Origin: Rheinheimera oceanensis
GTDB taxonomy: Bacteria; Pseudomonadota; Gammaproteobacteria; Enterobacterales; Alteromonadaceae
DNA: 64,000 nucleotides
Assembly: GCF_018831085.1 (NCBI RefSeq)
Contig: NZ_JAGPNM010000002.1
Location: 549,675 to 613,674 of the forward strand
Direction of reading: 5' to 3'
Positions 25,546-34,472 of the stretch are shown here, one piece after another (within the stretch, counting starts at the first letter, position 1; every line of letters begins with the position of its first letter). The notes under the pieces were generated by a model. It saw nothing but the letters and a program-made list of their open reading frames with translations, was not told the DNA's origin and searched no databases. The position numbers and the translations under genes were made by a program.

Positions 25546-27612
25546 TTGCCCCGCCACACCCGCACCAGTCAATACTGTTATCAGATAGGTCACTGGACTA
25601 TTACTCCTGCCAAGCTACAGATCCACGGGCCAATGGGCCAGGTAACGCTGCCAGCCAAAGCTTTTGAAGTAATAAAACTACTGATCGCCCAGCCGGGCGA
25701 AACCGTAAGCCGCGACCAGTTTGTTGCTGCCATCTGGCGGGGCCATAAAGATGTGGGTGACAAAGCGCTAAACCAGGCTATATGGCAGTTACGTAGAGCC
25801 TTTGCCGACACCGGCGGCGACAGCGAAGTTATTGGCACCGTTGCCAGAATAGGTTATGTGTTGCTGCACAGTGTCACAGAAACGGCAGACCACACCGCTC
25901 CAACCCGCGCAGCACATAATCAGCCATGGTGGCTGCTGGCAGCTTTGGCACTGGTGCCGGTGGCAACAGTTGTATGGGCATTAAAACCACAAACGTTGCA
26001 GCCAACACCATTACAGCCGCGCCCGGTGATCCTTAGCCATTATAAAGGTGCTGAAGAAACCCCGGCTTTTACCGCCGATGGCCGCTTTATGGCGTTTCAA
26101 TGGGACAAAGGCAGTGGCTTGCCGGGTATTTATACTGTTGATTTAGCGCAAACAGGCAGCGAGCCACGACTGGTATCGGCCGATGATGAATTTGGCGCCT
26201 CGCCGACATTCTCGCCAGACGGCAGCCAACTGGCCTACACGGTGATTAATGACAAAGACTGCCGCGTGAAAATTCAGCATTTGTCTGATGGCACCAGCCA
26301 GTTTATTGATAACTGCTACGGCAGAAATATTGTTAACACCTTAAGTTGGTCCAGAACCGGTAATCAATTGGCCTATGCCTATAGAAATACTAAGGGTGGT
26401 GTCAGTATTAAGGGCTACAACGCTGACAATGCACAGTTTAGCCAGTTAACGTCCGAGCAAAGCGACTTTGAAGATTACCCGCTGGCATGGGCCAACCACA
26501 GTGATACTCTGGCCTATGCCAGCCTGAAAGGTGGCCTGGGTAATATTTACCTGCGCACTAAAAATGGCCGGATCCGGGCGTTGCTGAAAGAACCGCAAGC
26601 CATCTACTCGCTGGCATTCAGCCCGGACGATTCTCACCTGTATTTCGGCACCGCTTGGCACTCTGAAGTGACCATTTTACAGGTATCACTCAAAGACGGC
26701 AGCATATCTCCTCTGTCATTTGAAGCCACCCCCGGCCGCATTGCAGTGCGGCCCGGCCAGCAACCGCAGCTGGTGTATCCACGTTATACCTCGATGGAAC
26801 AGCTGGTTAAGCTGCAGCCAGATGGTACAACCAAGCCGTTGCCGTTTTCATATGGCCGCGAGCTTTATCCGCTATACTCGGCCAGTGCGGATAAACTGGT
26901 GTTCTTCAGCAATAAAAGTGGCAGTTTTCAGCTTTGGGCTGCCGCTGCCGACAGCGAATTTGCCAGCAAAATTGCCGATATCAGTGGCTCGGCTTATATA
27001 CATGCACTGTCAAATAGCGGCGATAAGTTTTTGCTGCCGGTAAAACAAAACGGCGACAATTATTACAGCCTGTATCTGGGGAATCTTGACGAACAACCAC
27101 TACAGCAACTACCGCAAATTAATTACCCGGCCAAAAACTTCAGCTGGGGAATTAACGATGACTCTATCCTGTTTAGTTCTGACTTAAACGGCCAATGGCA
27201 AATATGGCGCCACTATCTGGCTACCGGTATCCGGGAACAACTAACCTTAAGCGGCGGGCTGTTTGCGCAGGAGAACAATAATCACGAGCTGTTTGTTGTT
27301 AAACCTGACGGGGGAATATGGCGGCTGAGAACCGGCCAGCCTGCCGAACTACTAATAGAACAGCTTAGCAGCAAAGACTGGGGCAACTGGCTGTTGGGCG
27401 AAGATGGTATTTTGTATATACAGCGCACCGCAATAGCAGACCTGATAAAGCTGCAAAGCTGGACCGGCGAGCAACAACTTATTGCCAGCCTGCCACCGCG
27501 GACAATAAAACCGGGCCGTTCTATCACCCGGTTAGCGGATAACAGCCTGATCTTATCAATGTATCAGTCAAAAGAAGCCGATATTGTCGCTATTGACCTT
27601 GTGCAACCTTAA
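25546..27612 (+). CDS. CadC-like membrane-bound winged-helix regulator with PD40/TolB-like sensor
   Basis: A 688-residue one-component regulator. An OmpR-type winged-helix DNA-binding domain (about 10-108; QLRRAFADTGG, IGTVARIGYVLL) is followed by one transmembrane helix (about 124-143, LLAALALVPVATVVWAL) and a periplasmic beta-propeller with PD40 repeats (about 155-680; FSPDGSQLAY, FSPDDSHLYF). The family senses a periplasmic signal and binds DNA directly from the membrane. The best start is TTG 25546, which precedes the complete DNA-binding fold; its ribosome site is weak and no upstream ATG fits. It is divergent from the subtilase operon and is the obvious candidate regulator. Confidence 0.83.
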   Translation: MPRHTRTSQYCYQIGHWTITPAKLQIHGPMGQVTLPAKAFEVIKLLIAQPGETVSRDQFVAAIWRGHKDVGDKALNQAIWQLRRAFADTGGDSEVIGTVARIGYVLLHSVTETADHTAPTRAAHNQPWWLLAALALVPVATVVWALKPQTLQPTPLQPRPVILSHYKGAEETPAFTADGRFMAFQWDKGSGLPGIYTVDLAQTGSEPRLVSADDEFGASPTFSPDGSQLAYTVINDKDCRVKIQHLSDGTSQFIDNCYGRNIVNTLSWSRTGNQLAYAYRNTKGGVSIKGYNADNAQFSQLTSEQSDFEDYPLAWANHSDTLAYASLKGGLGNIYLRTKNGRIRALLKEPQAIYSLAFSPDDSHLYFGTAWHSEVTILQVSLKDGSISPLSFEATPGRIAVRPGQQPQLVYPRYTSMEQLVKLQPDGTTKPLPFSYGRELYPLYSASADKLVFFSNKSGSFQLWAAAADSEFASKIADISGSAYIHALSNSGDKFLLPVKQNGDNYYSLYLGNLDEQPLQQLPQINYPAKNFSWGINDDSILFSSDLNGQWQIWRHYLATGIREQLTLSGGLFAQENNNHELFVVKPDGGIWRLRTGQPAELLIEQLSSKDWGNWLLGEDGILYIQRTAIADLIKLQSWTGEQQLIASLPPRTIKPGRSITRLADNSLILSMYQSKEADIVAIDLVQP

Positions 27613-27625
27613 TCTTCAGGGCTCG

Positions 27626-27934
27626 CTAATCATCGGGGGAGCTAAGCGTAAACACCAGGTGCTTGCGCATATCTTTTAGCACTATGCCCTTTTTCAGTAA
27701 CAAGCCGCTAAGCCGCTTTTGCCATACCAGCAACTGTGGCTGTGCTGCATCCAGCATAGCTTGCTCAGTAAACTGCAAGCGCACCAGGAGCGAGACAGGA
27801 AAGGCTTCATACTCCAGGCTAAACCAGCACTGCACCGCGCCGGGTAAATCTGCCTGCGCCTGCTGCTCCAGCTTTGTTACCGCATCCAGCACCGCAGCCT
27901 GTTGTTTAAGTTGTACTACAGAGAGTTTTTTCAT
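27626..27934 (-). CDS. Small conserved-looking hypothetical protein downstream of the BaiN-type flavoprotein
   Basis: A 102-residue soluble protein (starts MKKLSVVQLKQQ, ends LSSPDD). It is mostly helical with an N-terminal amphipathic segment and contains no cysteine motif, signal peptide or known catalytic residues. I do not recognise it. ATG 27934 is preceded by AAGG about ten bases upstream; the frame extends further but has no better start. It follows the HI0933-type gene by 13 bases on the same strand, so the two are probably co-transcribed. Confidence 0.6.
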   Translation of the reverse strand: MKKLSVVQLKQQAAVLDAVTKLEQQAQADLPGAVQCWFSLEYEAFPVSLLVRLQFTEQAMLDAAQPQLLVWQKRLSGLLLKKGIVLKDMRKHLVFTLSSPDD

Positions 27935-27947
27935 ATTGATATTTACC

Positions 27948-29129
27948 TTAACAATACTGCCCTGCCACCCAACCAGACGCCCAGGCCCACTGAAAGTTAT
28001 AGCCACCGAGCCAACCGGTTACATCGACCACTTCGCCGATAAAATACAGGCCGGGTTGCTGCTTGGCTTCCATGGTTTTTGACGATAAATAATCGGTATC
28101 AACACCGCCGATGGTCACTTCTGCAGTGCGGTAGCCTTCAGTGCCGTTGGGCTTAAATACGTAAGCATGCAGGTTGTCGGCAAGCTGCTTAATGCTTTTC
28201 GGGTTTAACGCTTTAAGCGGCTGGTTAGTAAACACCTTTAGCTCCAACAGCTTTTCTACCAGCCGTTTCGGTAGCAATTTAGCCAGCGCGGTTTTTACTT
28301 CCTGCTCGGGGTGGGCTTGTTGTTGGGTAGCCAGAAACTCAGCCACATCGGTTTGCGGCACCATATTTACAGTTACCTCATCGCCCGGTTGCCAGTAGCT
28401 GGAAATTTGCAGTATTGCCGGCCCGCTTAAACCGCGGTGGGTAAACAACATATCTTCCGGGAATATGGTACCGTTGGCTTCAGCCGTTACCGGTAAGGAT
28501 ACGCCGCTGATTTCCTCAAACACGGCTTTGTCGCTGGGTTGCCAGGTTAACGGCACTAAAGCGGCGCGCAGCGGCAGCACTTTTAAACCAAACTGCTCGG
28601 CCAGCTGAAAACCAAAGGCGGTAGCGCCTAAATTTGGCAGGCTTAAGCCGCCACTGGCCACCACTAAGCTGTGGCACTGGCGACTAAGCTCTGCCGTGGT
28701 AACGGTATATTGGCCATCGGCAAAGCTGACGCCGGTAATAGTTTGCTGCAGGGCAATTTGCACATTGGCGGCTTTGGCTTCGCTTAGCAGCATATCGACA
28801 ATATCTTTGGCGGAATCATCACAAAACAGCTGGCCGAGGGTTTTCTCGTGGTAGCTAATACCGTGCTTTTGCACCAGGGCGATAAAATCCCACTGCGTAT
28901 AACGGCTAAGGGCTGATTTACAGAAGTGTTTGTTTTGCGACAGGAAGTTCTCCGGCCCGGCATACATATTAGTAAAATTACAGCGGCCGCCGCCGGACAT
29001 CAGGATCTTACGGCCCACCCGTTTACCATTGTCTAACAGCAACACCCTGCGGCCACGTTTTCCGGCTTCAATAGCACACATTAAGCCAGCTGCACCAGCT
29101 CCTATTATTATTACATCCCACTGCTGCAT
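27948..29129 (-). CDS. HI0933/BaiN (YhiN)-family FAD-dependent oxidoreductase
   Basis: A 393-residue flavoprotein. The N-terminal FAD-binding Rossmann motif is DVIIIGAGAAGLMCA, followed by VGRKILMSGGGRCNFTN, a hallmark of the HI0933/YhiN family, and ending with YFIGEVVDVTGWLGGYNFQWAWASG. Some members act as bile-acid dehydrogenases or NAD(P)-linked flavin reductases; the substrate here is unknown. ATG 29129 is chosen because it begins directly before the nucleotide-binding motif; the 32 residues available upstream are not family-like. A 102-residue protein gene follows closely. Confidence 0.88.
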   Translation of the reverse strand: MQQWDVIIIGAGAAGLMCAIEAGKRGRRVLLLDNGKRVGRKILMSGGGRCNFTNMYAGPENFLSQNKHFCKSALSRYTQWDFIALVQKHGISYHEKTLGQLFCDDSAKDIVDMLLSEAKAANVQIALQQTITGVSFADGQYTVTTAELSRQCHSLVVASGGLSLPNLGATAFGFQLAEQFGLKVLPLRAALVPLTWQPSDKAVFEEISGVSLPVTAEANGTIFPEDMLFTHRGLSGPAILQISSYWQPGDEVTVNMVPQTDVAEFLATQQQAHPEQEVKTALAKLLPKRLVEKLLELKVFTNQPLKALNPKSIKQLADNLHAYVFKPNGTEGYRTAEVTIGGVDTDYLSSKTMEAKQQPGLYFIGEVVDVTGWLGGYNFQWAWASGWVAGQYC

Positions 29130-29502
29130 AGCGCTTGCACACCTGGTATTTGCAAAGGCGCTATTGTCGGCGACATTGGCTGTGGGCGCAATACTGTAAA
29201 ATATTATGACACTTATAAATGCCATTTAAGCATAATATATAACTAAAAATTATTTGTTACACTTGTAACTATTTGTAAAACAACTGAGCCTGATTAACCT
29301 TTACAGAGATATTTAACAAATTGTAAAAATTAAAATTAAACCTTTTTCAGAAACAATCATTTACAACCTTACCTTTGTTAGAAAAATGCGCAAAATACCA
29401 CCAGTTTACTTCTCGATAGCAGCCAGCTAAAAATCAACCCCTGGCTGGACGACGTTCCACCAGACACCAACTTCCAACAATAATCCAGGTTTTAATAATA
29501 AT
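29130..29502. promoter_or_regulatory. AT-rich divergent region upstream of the secreted subtilase
   Basis: A 373-bp non-coding gap between the flavoprotein gene (minus) and the secreted protease (plus). It is very AT-rich. It holds three TTGTWAM repeats at about 10-bp spacing (29254, 29263, 29273), another TTGTAAA at 29321, and no credible gene. The 12-mer AACTATTTGTAA (29267-29278) is shared with the control region of the other protease operon. Confidence 0.45.
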
Positions 29503-31245
29503 ATGAAAAAAGCATCCTTTAAATTATCCGCGCTGGCTGTGCTGTGTCTGTCTGCCGCGTTTTTATCTGCGTCCAGCATCGCAAACGACTCTGACATAAC
29601 CGAAGGCCCGGCTACCCGTTTTATTATCAAGTACAAAAGCTCCGCCGCTGATATTAGCTCAGCATTACCAGCCAGTGCCAGCCAACAGATCAAAGCAGAA
29701 CGTATGGCACAAAAAGCACAGCGCCTGAGTAGCCGTGCCGGCGAGAATATGCGCTTTGTCCGCGATATGGGGCTGAACAAACATGCAATATTCCGTGCCG
29801 AGCGCAAATTATCCAGACAAGAAACGCAACGTATGCTGCAACTACTGGCGCAGGATTACGAGGTTGAGCTGGTAGAAGAAGACGTGATGTTACAGCCTAC
29901 AGCCACACCAAATGACACCCAGTACGGTAATCAGTGGCATTACTTTGAAGCCACCGGCGGCCTGCGTGCGCCAGCAGCCTGGGACAATGCTACCGGCCAG
30001 GGCGTGGTAGTCGCAGTGCTTGACACCGGTTACCGGCCACATGCCGATTTAAATGCCAATATTCTGCCCGGTTATGACATGATCTCTGACAGCTTTGTTG
30101 GTAATGACGGCAATGGCCGTGACAATGATGCCCGCGATCCGGGTGACTGGACCAACGCCGGTGAATGCGGTAATGGCCAGCCTACATCATTTCGCGCTTC
30201 CAGCTGGCATGGTACCCATGTCGCTGGCACCATTGCCGCAGTAACTAACAATAACAGCGGTGTTGCTGGTGTGGCTTATAACGCTAAGATCGTGCCGGTA
30301 CGGGTGCTGGGTAAATGTGGTGGTTATACTTCAGATATTGCCGACGGCATTATCTGGGCATCCGGCGGCACAGTATCCGGTGTACCGGCCAATGCCAACC
30401 CGGCCAGCGTCATTAACATGAGCCTCGGCGGCAGCGGAGCCTGCTCCAGTACAACGCAAAACGCCATTAATCTTGCCCGCAATAACGGTGCTGTAATTGT
30501 GATAGCAGCCGGCAATGACAACAGTAACGCCAATAACTTTAATCCGGGTAATTGCGCTGGCGTAGTAAATGTAGCTGCAACCAATCGCAGCGGTGGCCGC
30601 GCGTATTATTCCAACTATGGCACCTCGGTTGATGTGGCCGCCCCCGGCGGCGCGATGAGTTCGGCTAATGATCCTAACGGCGTGTTGTCAACCTACAATA
30701 CCGGCTCTACAACACCGGGCAGCGACAGCTATGGTTACAGTCAGGGCACCTCTATGGCAGCTCCGCATGTGGCCGGTGTAGCCGCTTTAATTAAGCAGGT
30801 AAAACCGTCAGCCAGCCCTGACGAAATAGAACAGATCCTGAAAAACACCGCCCGTAGCTTCCCTGCGGCGTGTTCAGGCTGTGGTACCGGTATTGTCGAT
30901 GCCAACGCAGCAGTGTTGGCGGCTCAAGGCTCTGGCAGCAGTGGTGCCAGCAGTACGTTGAATAATCTCAGCGCGACCAGCGGCAACTGGTTACATTATA
31001 CGCTGGCTGTTCCGGCGGGCATGGCCACCTTAAACGTGACAATGTCCGGTGGTACCGGTGATGCAGATCTGTATGTACGCCGCGGTGCCCAGCCCACTAC
31101 CAGCAGTTATGACTGCCGGCCTTATAAAACAGGCAACAACGAAAGTTGTGCCTTTACCAACCCACAGGCTGCAACCTGGTATATCAGTATACGGGCATAC
31201 AGTACTTTTAGCGGCGTAACCCTGGTTACTGAATACAAACCGTAA
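29503..31245 (+). CDS. Secreted S8 subtilisin-like protease with C-terminal PPC domain
   Basis: A 580-residue extracellular protease precursor: signal peptide (about 1-27), I9-type inhibitor propeptide (about 37-132), S8 catalytic domain (about 150-470) and a pre-peptidase C-terminal (PPC) domain (about 490-580; GTGDADLYVRRG, WYISIRAYSTFSGVTL). Catalytic residues are D174 (AVLDTGYRPH), H236 (SWHGTHVAG), oxyanion N338 (AAGNDN) and S417 (QGTSMAAPHVAG). It closely resembles the extracellular alkaline serine proteases of Pseudoalteromonas/Alteromonas relatives, in which the propeptide and often the PPC domain are removed. It is monocistronic, followed by a bidirectional hairpin. Confidence 0.95.
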   Translation: MKKASFKLSALAVLCLSAAFLSASSIANDSDITEGPATRFIIKYKSSAADISSALPASASQQIKAERMAQKAQRLSSRAGENMRFVRDMGLNKHAIFRAERKLSRQETQRMLQLLAQDYEVELVEEDVMLQPTATPNDTQYGNQWHYFEATGGLRAPAAWDNATGQGVVVAVLDTGYRPHADLNANILPGYDMISDSFVGNDGNGRDNDARDPGDWTNAGECGNGQPTSFRASSWHGTHVAGTIAAVTNNNSGVAGVAYNAKIVPVRVLGKCGGYTSDIADGIIWASGGTVSGVPANANPASVINMSLGGSGACSSTTQNAINLARNNGAVIVIAAGNDNSNANNFNPGNCAGVVNVAATNRSGGRAYYSNYGTSVDVAAPGGAMSSANDPNGVLSTYNTGSTTPGSDSYGYSQGTSMAAPHVAGVAALIKQVKPSASPDEIEQILKNTARSFPAACSGCGTGIVDANAAVLAAQGSGSSGASSTLNNLSATSGNWLHYTLAVPAGMATLNVTMSGGTGDADLYVRRGAQPTTSSYDCRPYKTGNNESCAFTNPQAATWYISIRAYSTFSGVTLVTEYKP

Positions 31246-31279
31246 TATTGTTTGGCAGGTAGCTATTGTATGGTAAGTC

Positions 31280-31305
31280 ACAAGGCCAGCATACGCTGGC
31301 TTTGT
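31280..31305. terminator. Bidirectional terminator between secreted subtilase and LPS cluster
   Basis: ACAAGGCCAGC-ATAC-GCTGGCTTTGT forms an 11-bp stem with one G-T wobble in the 60-bp gap between convergent genes; TTT flanks it on the plus strand. Confidence 0.65.
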
Positions 31306-33324
31306 TTAACCGTTTAACTGCTGGTTGTAGCCCTGCAGCAAGAGGGGCCAGTGTTCTGGCTGCCAGCTAAATTCAGGATGCAGAGCACGTTCTTTATTTA
31401 AAGATCGTAATAAGCGGGCTAGATTAGCCTGTATCCAGTCTCCTGCGGTACGCCGCTGACATTTATCAAAATCGATCAGCCATACCTTCCCCGTGTTATC
31501 CAACATGATATTGCGACAATTCAGATCCGAATGATACACACCAAGCTTATGTAATTGTGCAATCGCGTCACCAACAGCGCACCATTGCTCTGCTGTTATA
31601 CCGCCCTGAAGCAAAATAGCTGCAAGGTCTTTGCTATCAGGGATCAGCTCAATTAATAAGTCTGCCCTGTAAATCAAACCACTGCGCTGATAACGCGCAG
31701 CTACCGGCCTTGGCACTGCCAATCCCTGCTCACGCATCCAACTTAACAACTGATATTCTTGCATAGCGCGGCTGTTGGCTACCGGCTGCAACCAAAACTG
31801 GTCATGTAATATTTTACCAACCAGGCCACCGCGATAGTAATGCCGCAGCACCAATTTATGCTGCTGATATTTCACGAAATACGCCGTGTTTCGCCCTTCA
31901 GAGCTGCCAATCACTGCCTGTTGTTCTAACCACCAGTCACTCTGAAAATGTTGTGTTGAAATCTCTTCGAAAAACGCCGGATCAAACCAGAATATTTCTG
32001 TACCCTGCTGTTGTTTGACAAGCTGCATCTGTGCTCCGGTAACGGTTTGTATAGCCCGCAACGTGCGCGCTGTTGCGCCCTGCTGCTGTAAGAAAAAGGC
32101 TTGCGCCCGCAGCCCCTGCGCCTGGCGAGCCTTGGCGTCGGCCAATAATAGGCGACTATTGTCTAACAACTGACGGCTATCTGCCACCAAAGTTACCGCC
32201 TGTTGTTGCTGCAATTGCCGGTAGGCCTCTTTAAAGTTAAAAATATGCGGCCCGCTTTGCACTGCTTTAGCAAAGCAAATGGCTTCTAATGGGTTATGGC
32301 CACCACGCGGTATCAGGCTGCCGCCAATAAAGACCAAATCGGCCAATTGATACCACACCAGCAACTCTCCCATCGAATCGCCTAAAGCAATATCGATATC
32401 TATCGAGGGCTGCGTGGATGGTTCAGCCAATATAGCTCTGCTACGCCGCCATAAGCTTAGGCCTGCCTGTGTAACCATCTCCGCAACTTTGTCAAAGCGC
32501 TCTGGATGGCGCGGAACCAAAAACAGCAGTAATTGCGGAAATTGCTGCTTTAATTGTGGATAAAGCGCCAGTAATTGTTCATCTTCACCGGCATGGGTAC
32601 TAGCCGCCACCCATACTAAACGCCGTGCAAACGCCGGTTGGAAATGTGTGACCAGCGCTGATGTCGTCGCCGGAATAGCGAGCTCAAATTTTAAATTACC
32701 GCTTACCTGCAAAACACCGGTATAGCCAAGAGCACGAAAGCGCCGGCTACTGGCGCGATCTTGCGTTAGCAACAAACTAATATTACGCAGTAGAGGTTTG
32801 CTGATAGCTGCGAAGCGGCGATAACCTTGGGCTGAACGCGCAGATAAACGGGCATTAACGACGACGACCGGAACAGCCTGCTTAGCACAGGAATGTAACA
32901 AATTAGGCCACAACTCAGTTTCCAGGATCACCAACAACTCTGGCTGTAGTGCCTTTAAAAAACGCCTGATAGCGCCGGGGTAATCCAGCGGTAAATAACA
33001 ATGCTGTACACTATTGCCAAAGCGGCTTTGGATTGTGGCGGAGCCGGTTGGCGTAGTGCAGGTTACTGTGATGCTTTTTCCCGGGTACTGCTGCTGTAAC
33101 TGTTGAATCAATGGGGTTGCCGCGATTACCTCGCCGACCGATACCGCATGCACCACTATGCCACCGGGTTGTAGCTGTTTCGCCTTTAATCCAAAGCCAA
33201 AACGCTCCGGCAAACGCTGCCGATAGGCTGGATCTTTGCGCGAGCGCCAAAAAAAATAAGCAAGTAGCCATGGGCAAGCAAAATACAACAGCACGCGGTA
33301 TAAAAACAAAGTTACCACCGTCAC
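31306..33324 (-). CDS. waaA: Fused Kdo transferase (WaaA) and Kdo kinase (KdkA)
   Basis: A 672-residue fusion. Residues 1-430 are WaaA/KdtA, which adds Kdo to lipid A precursor (N-terminal membrane anchor, VSVGEVIAATPL with E65, ETELWPN, GGSLIPRGGHNPLE). Residues 433-672 are KdkA, a kinase-fold enzyme that phosphorylates Kdo (GVYHSDLNCRNIMLD and WLIDFDKC). Both halves look full length. At the junction an ATG (codon 433) is preceded by GGAG five bases upstream, as if kdkA was once separate and the waaA stop was lost. The start is GTG 33324 directly after the stop of the preceding glycosyltransferase, with AAAGG upstream. KdkA is typical of species with a single, phosphorylated Kdo in the LPS core. 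Confidence 0.92.
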   Translation of the reverse strand: MTVVTLFLYRVLLYFACPWLLAYFFWRSRKDPAYRQRLPERFGFGLKAKQLQPGGIVVHAVSVGEVIAATPLIQQLQQQYPGKSITVTCTTPTGSATIQSRFGNSVQHCYLPLDYPGAIRRFLKALQPELLVILETELWPNLLHSCAKQAVPVVVVNARLSARSAQGYRRFAAISKPLLRNISLLLTQDRASSRRFRALGYTGVLQVSGNLKFELAIPATTSALVTHFQPAFARRLVWVAASTHAGEDEQLLALYPQLKQQFPQLLLFLVPRHPERFDKVAEMVTQAGLSLWRRSRAILAEPSTQPSIDIDIALGDSMGELLVWYQLADLVFIGGSLIPRGGHNPLEAICFAKAVQSGPHIFNFKEAYRQLQQQQAVTLVADSRQLLDNSRLLLADAKARQAQGLRAQAFFLQQQGATARTLRAIQTVTGAQMQLVKQQQGTEIFWFDPAFFEEISTQHFQSDWWLEQQAVIGSSEGRNTAYFVKYQQHKLVLRHYYRGGLVGKILHDQFWLQPVANSRAMQEYQLLSWMREQGLAVPRPVAARYQRSGLIYRADLLIELIPDSKDLAAILLQGGITAEQWCAVGDAIAQLHKLGVYHSDLNCRNIMLDNTGKVWLIDFDKCQRRTAGDWIQANLARLLRSLNKERALHPEFSWQPEHWPLLLQGYNQQLNG
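32026..32037 (-). promoter_or_regulatory. Internal ribosome-binding site and ATG at the WaaA-KdkA junction
   Basis: On the minus strand GGAG (32034-32037) lies five bases before an in-frame ATG (32026-32028) at codon 433, exactly where the KdkA homology begins. It could allow separate KdkA synthesis. Confidence 0.5.
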
Positions 33325-34470
33325 CTAAGCACCTTTGCTACCATGCTCTGGCCGCACCAACTTCATAAACAAGGCTTCATACTGCTGATTCATACGTTCA
33401 CGACTAAATTCTGTCAAGGCTCGTGCACGCCCGGCATCTGCAACGCTTTGCAATTGTGCGCTGTGTTGCAGGCAGTATTTAATTCGTTCTGCCAACGCAC
33501 AGGCGTCATTCTCAGCCACTAAAAAACCATCTTCGCCCTCATGCAGCACTTCCTGAATACCCGGCACCGCAGAGCCTATGGCGATGCAACCTGCGGCCAT
33601 ACCTTCCAGTAGCGCAAGCGGCATCCCTTCATAGTGTGAGCTAAGCACTGCCAACTGGTTTTGCTGCAACAACTCAGGCACATTACGCACAACCCCTAAA
33701 AATTGTACTTGCTCAGCAATACCCAATGTGACGGCTAACTTTTCCAGTGGTTTGCGATGCAAAGACTTACCGCCTCCCGCCAGTAACAGTTTAGGGGTTA
33801 AACCTTGTTGCTTTAACAACGATAAAGCCTGCAACAATGTAGCGTGATTCTTTTGCTTAGAAAAACGCGACACCATAACGATATTAGGGCTGCGCTCAGC
33901 CAAGGGAGGCACAGCCGCACGAAATGGCGCAGTATTAATGCCATTAGAAATTGCATGGCAACGTTCGGCTGGCATACCTTGCGCTAGTAGCACAGCTTTT
34001 ACCCCCTCTGAACAACCAATAATGGCCGCAGTTCTGAGGCTCAGCCAGCGTGATTGGGCTAAACGCCAACGGTTATAGCGTTCTTTGGTATTATGCTCAA
34101 CGTGCACAAGCACAGGCACCTTTGCCAGTAAGCCAGCGTAACGTCCCCATAAATGCTCACTAAACCCATGCGCCACCAATACATCAGGTTGTACCTGCTT
34201 ACACAGCTTTACCAGCGCAAGAATGGTTGCTATTTTATTCCAGCCAGGCACTACCGCAAACGGTATACCTTGTTGTTGCAGTTCGGTGATACGGGCAGGG
34301 TCGCCCCGACGCTTTTTACGCAACACCAGTATGGGATTAATGTGCTCTGACGGTAATGCCGCTCGCACTAGCGAAATAGCAACCTGAGTAGCGCCACCGG
34401 AAAAACCGCCAGTAACAAAATGCATTACTTTAACCTTGGGTACAACAGGTGCAGAACCAATAGAATACAC
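33325..34470 (-). CDS. GT4-family glycosyltransferase
   Basis: A 381-residue GT-B glycosyltransferase. The N-terminal acceptor domain has VMHFVTGGFSGGATQVA, and the C-terminal donor domain has VSRFSKQKNHATLLQAL, the nucleotide-binding loop and the EGMPLALLEGMAAGC motif with the family's conserved glutamates. It should extend the LPS core or a linked oligosaccharide in the cytoplasm; the sugar is unknown. The start is GTG 34470, with GGAG five bases upstream inside the last codons of the preceding gene, so translation is likely coupled. The stop is immediately followed by the WaaA-KdkA start. Confidence 0.9.
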   Translation of the reverse strand: MYSIGSAPVVPKVKVMHFVTGGFSGGATQVAISLVRAALPSEHINPILVLRKKRRGDPARITELQQQGIPFAVVPGWNKIATILALVKLCKQVQPDVLVAHGFSEHLWGRYAGLLAKVPVLVHVEHNTKERYNRWRLAQSRWLSLRTAAIIGCSEGVKAVLLAQGMPAERCHAISNGINTAPFRAAVPPLAERSPNIVMVSRFSKQKNHATLLQALSLLKQQGLTPKLLLAGGGKSLHRKPLEKLAVTLGIAEQVQFLGVVRNVPELLQQNQLAVLSSHYEGMPLALLEGMAAGCIAIGSAVPGIQEVLHEGEDGFLVAENDACALAERIKYCLQHSAQLQSVADAGRARALTEFSRERMNQQYEALFMKLVRPEHGSKGA

Positions 34471-34472
34471 AG

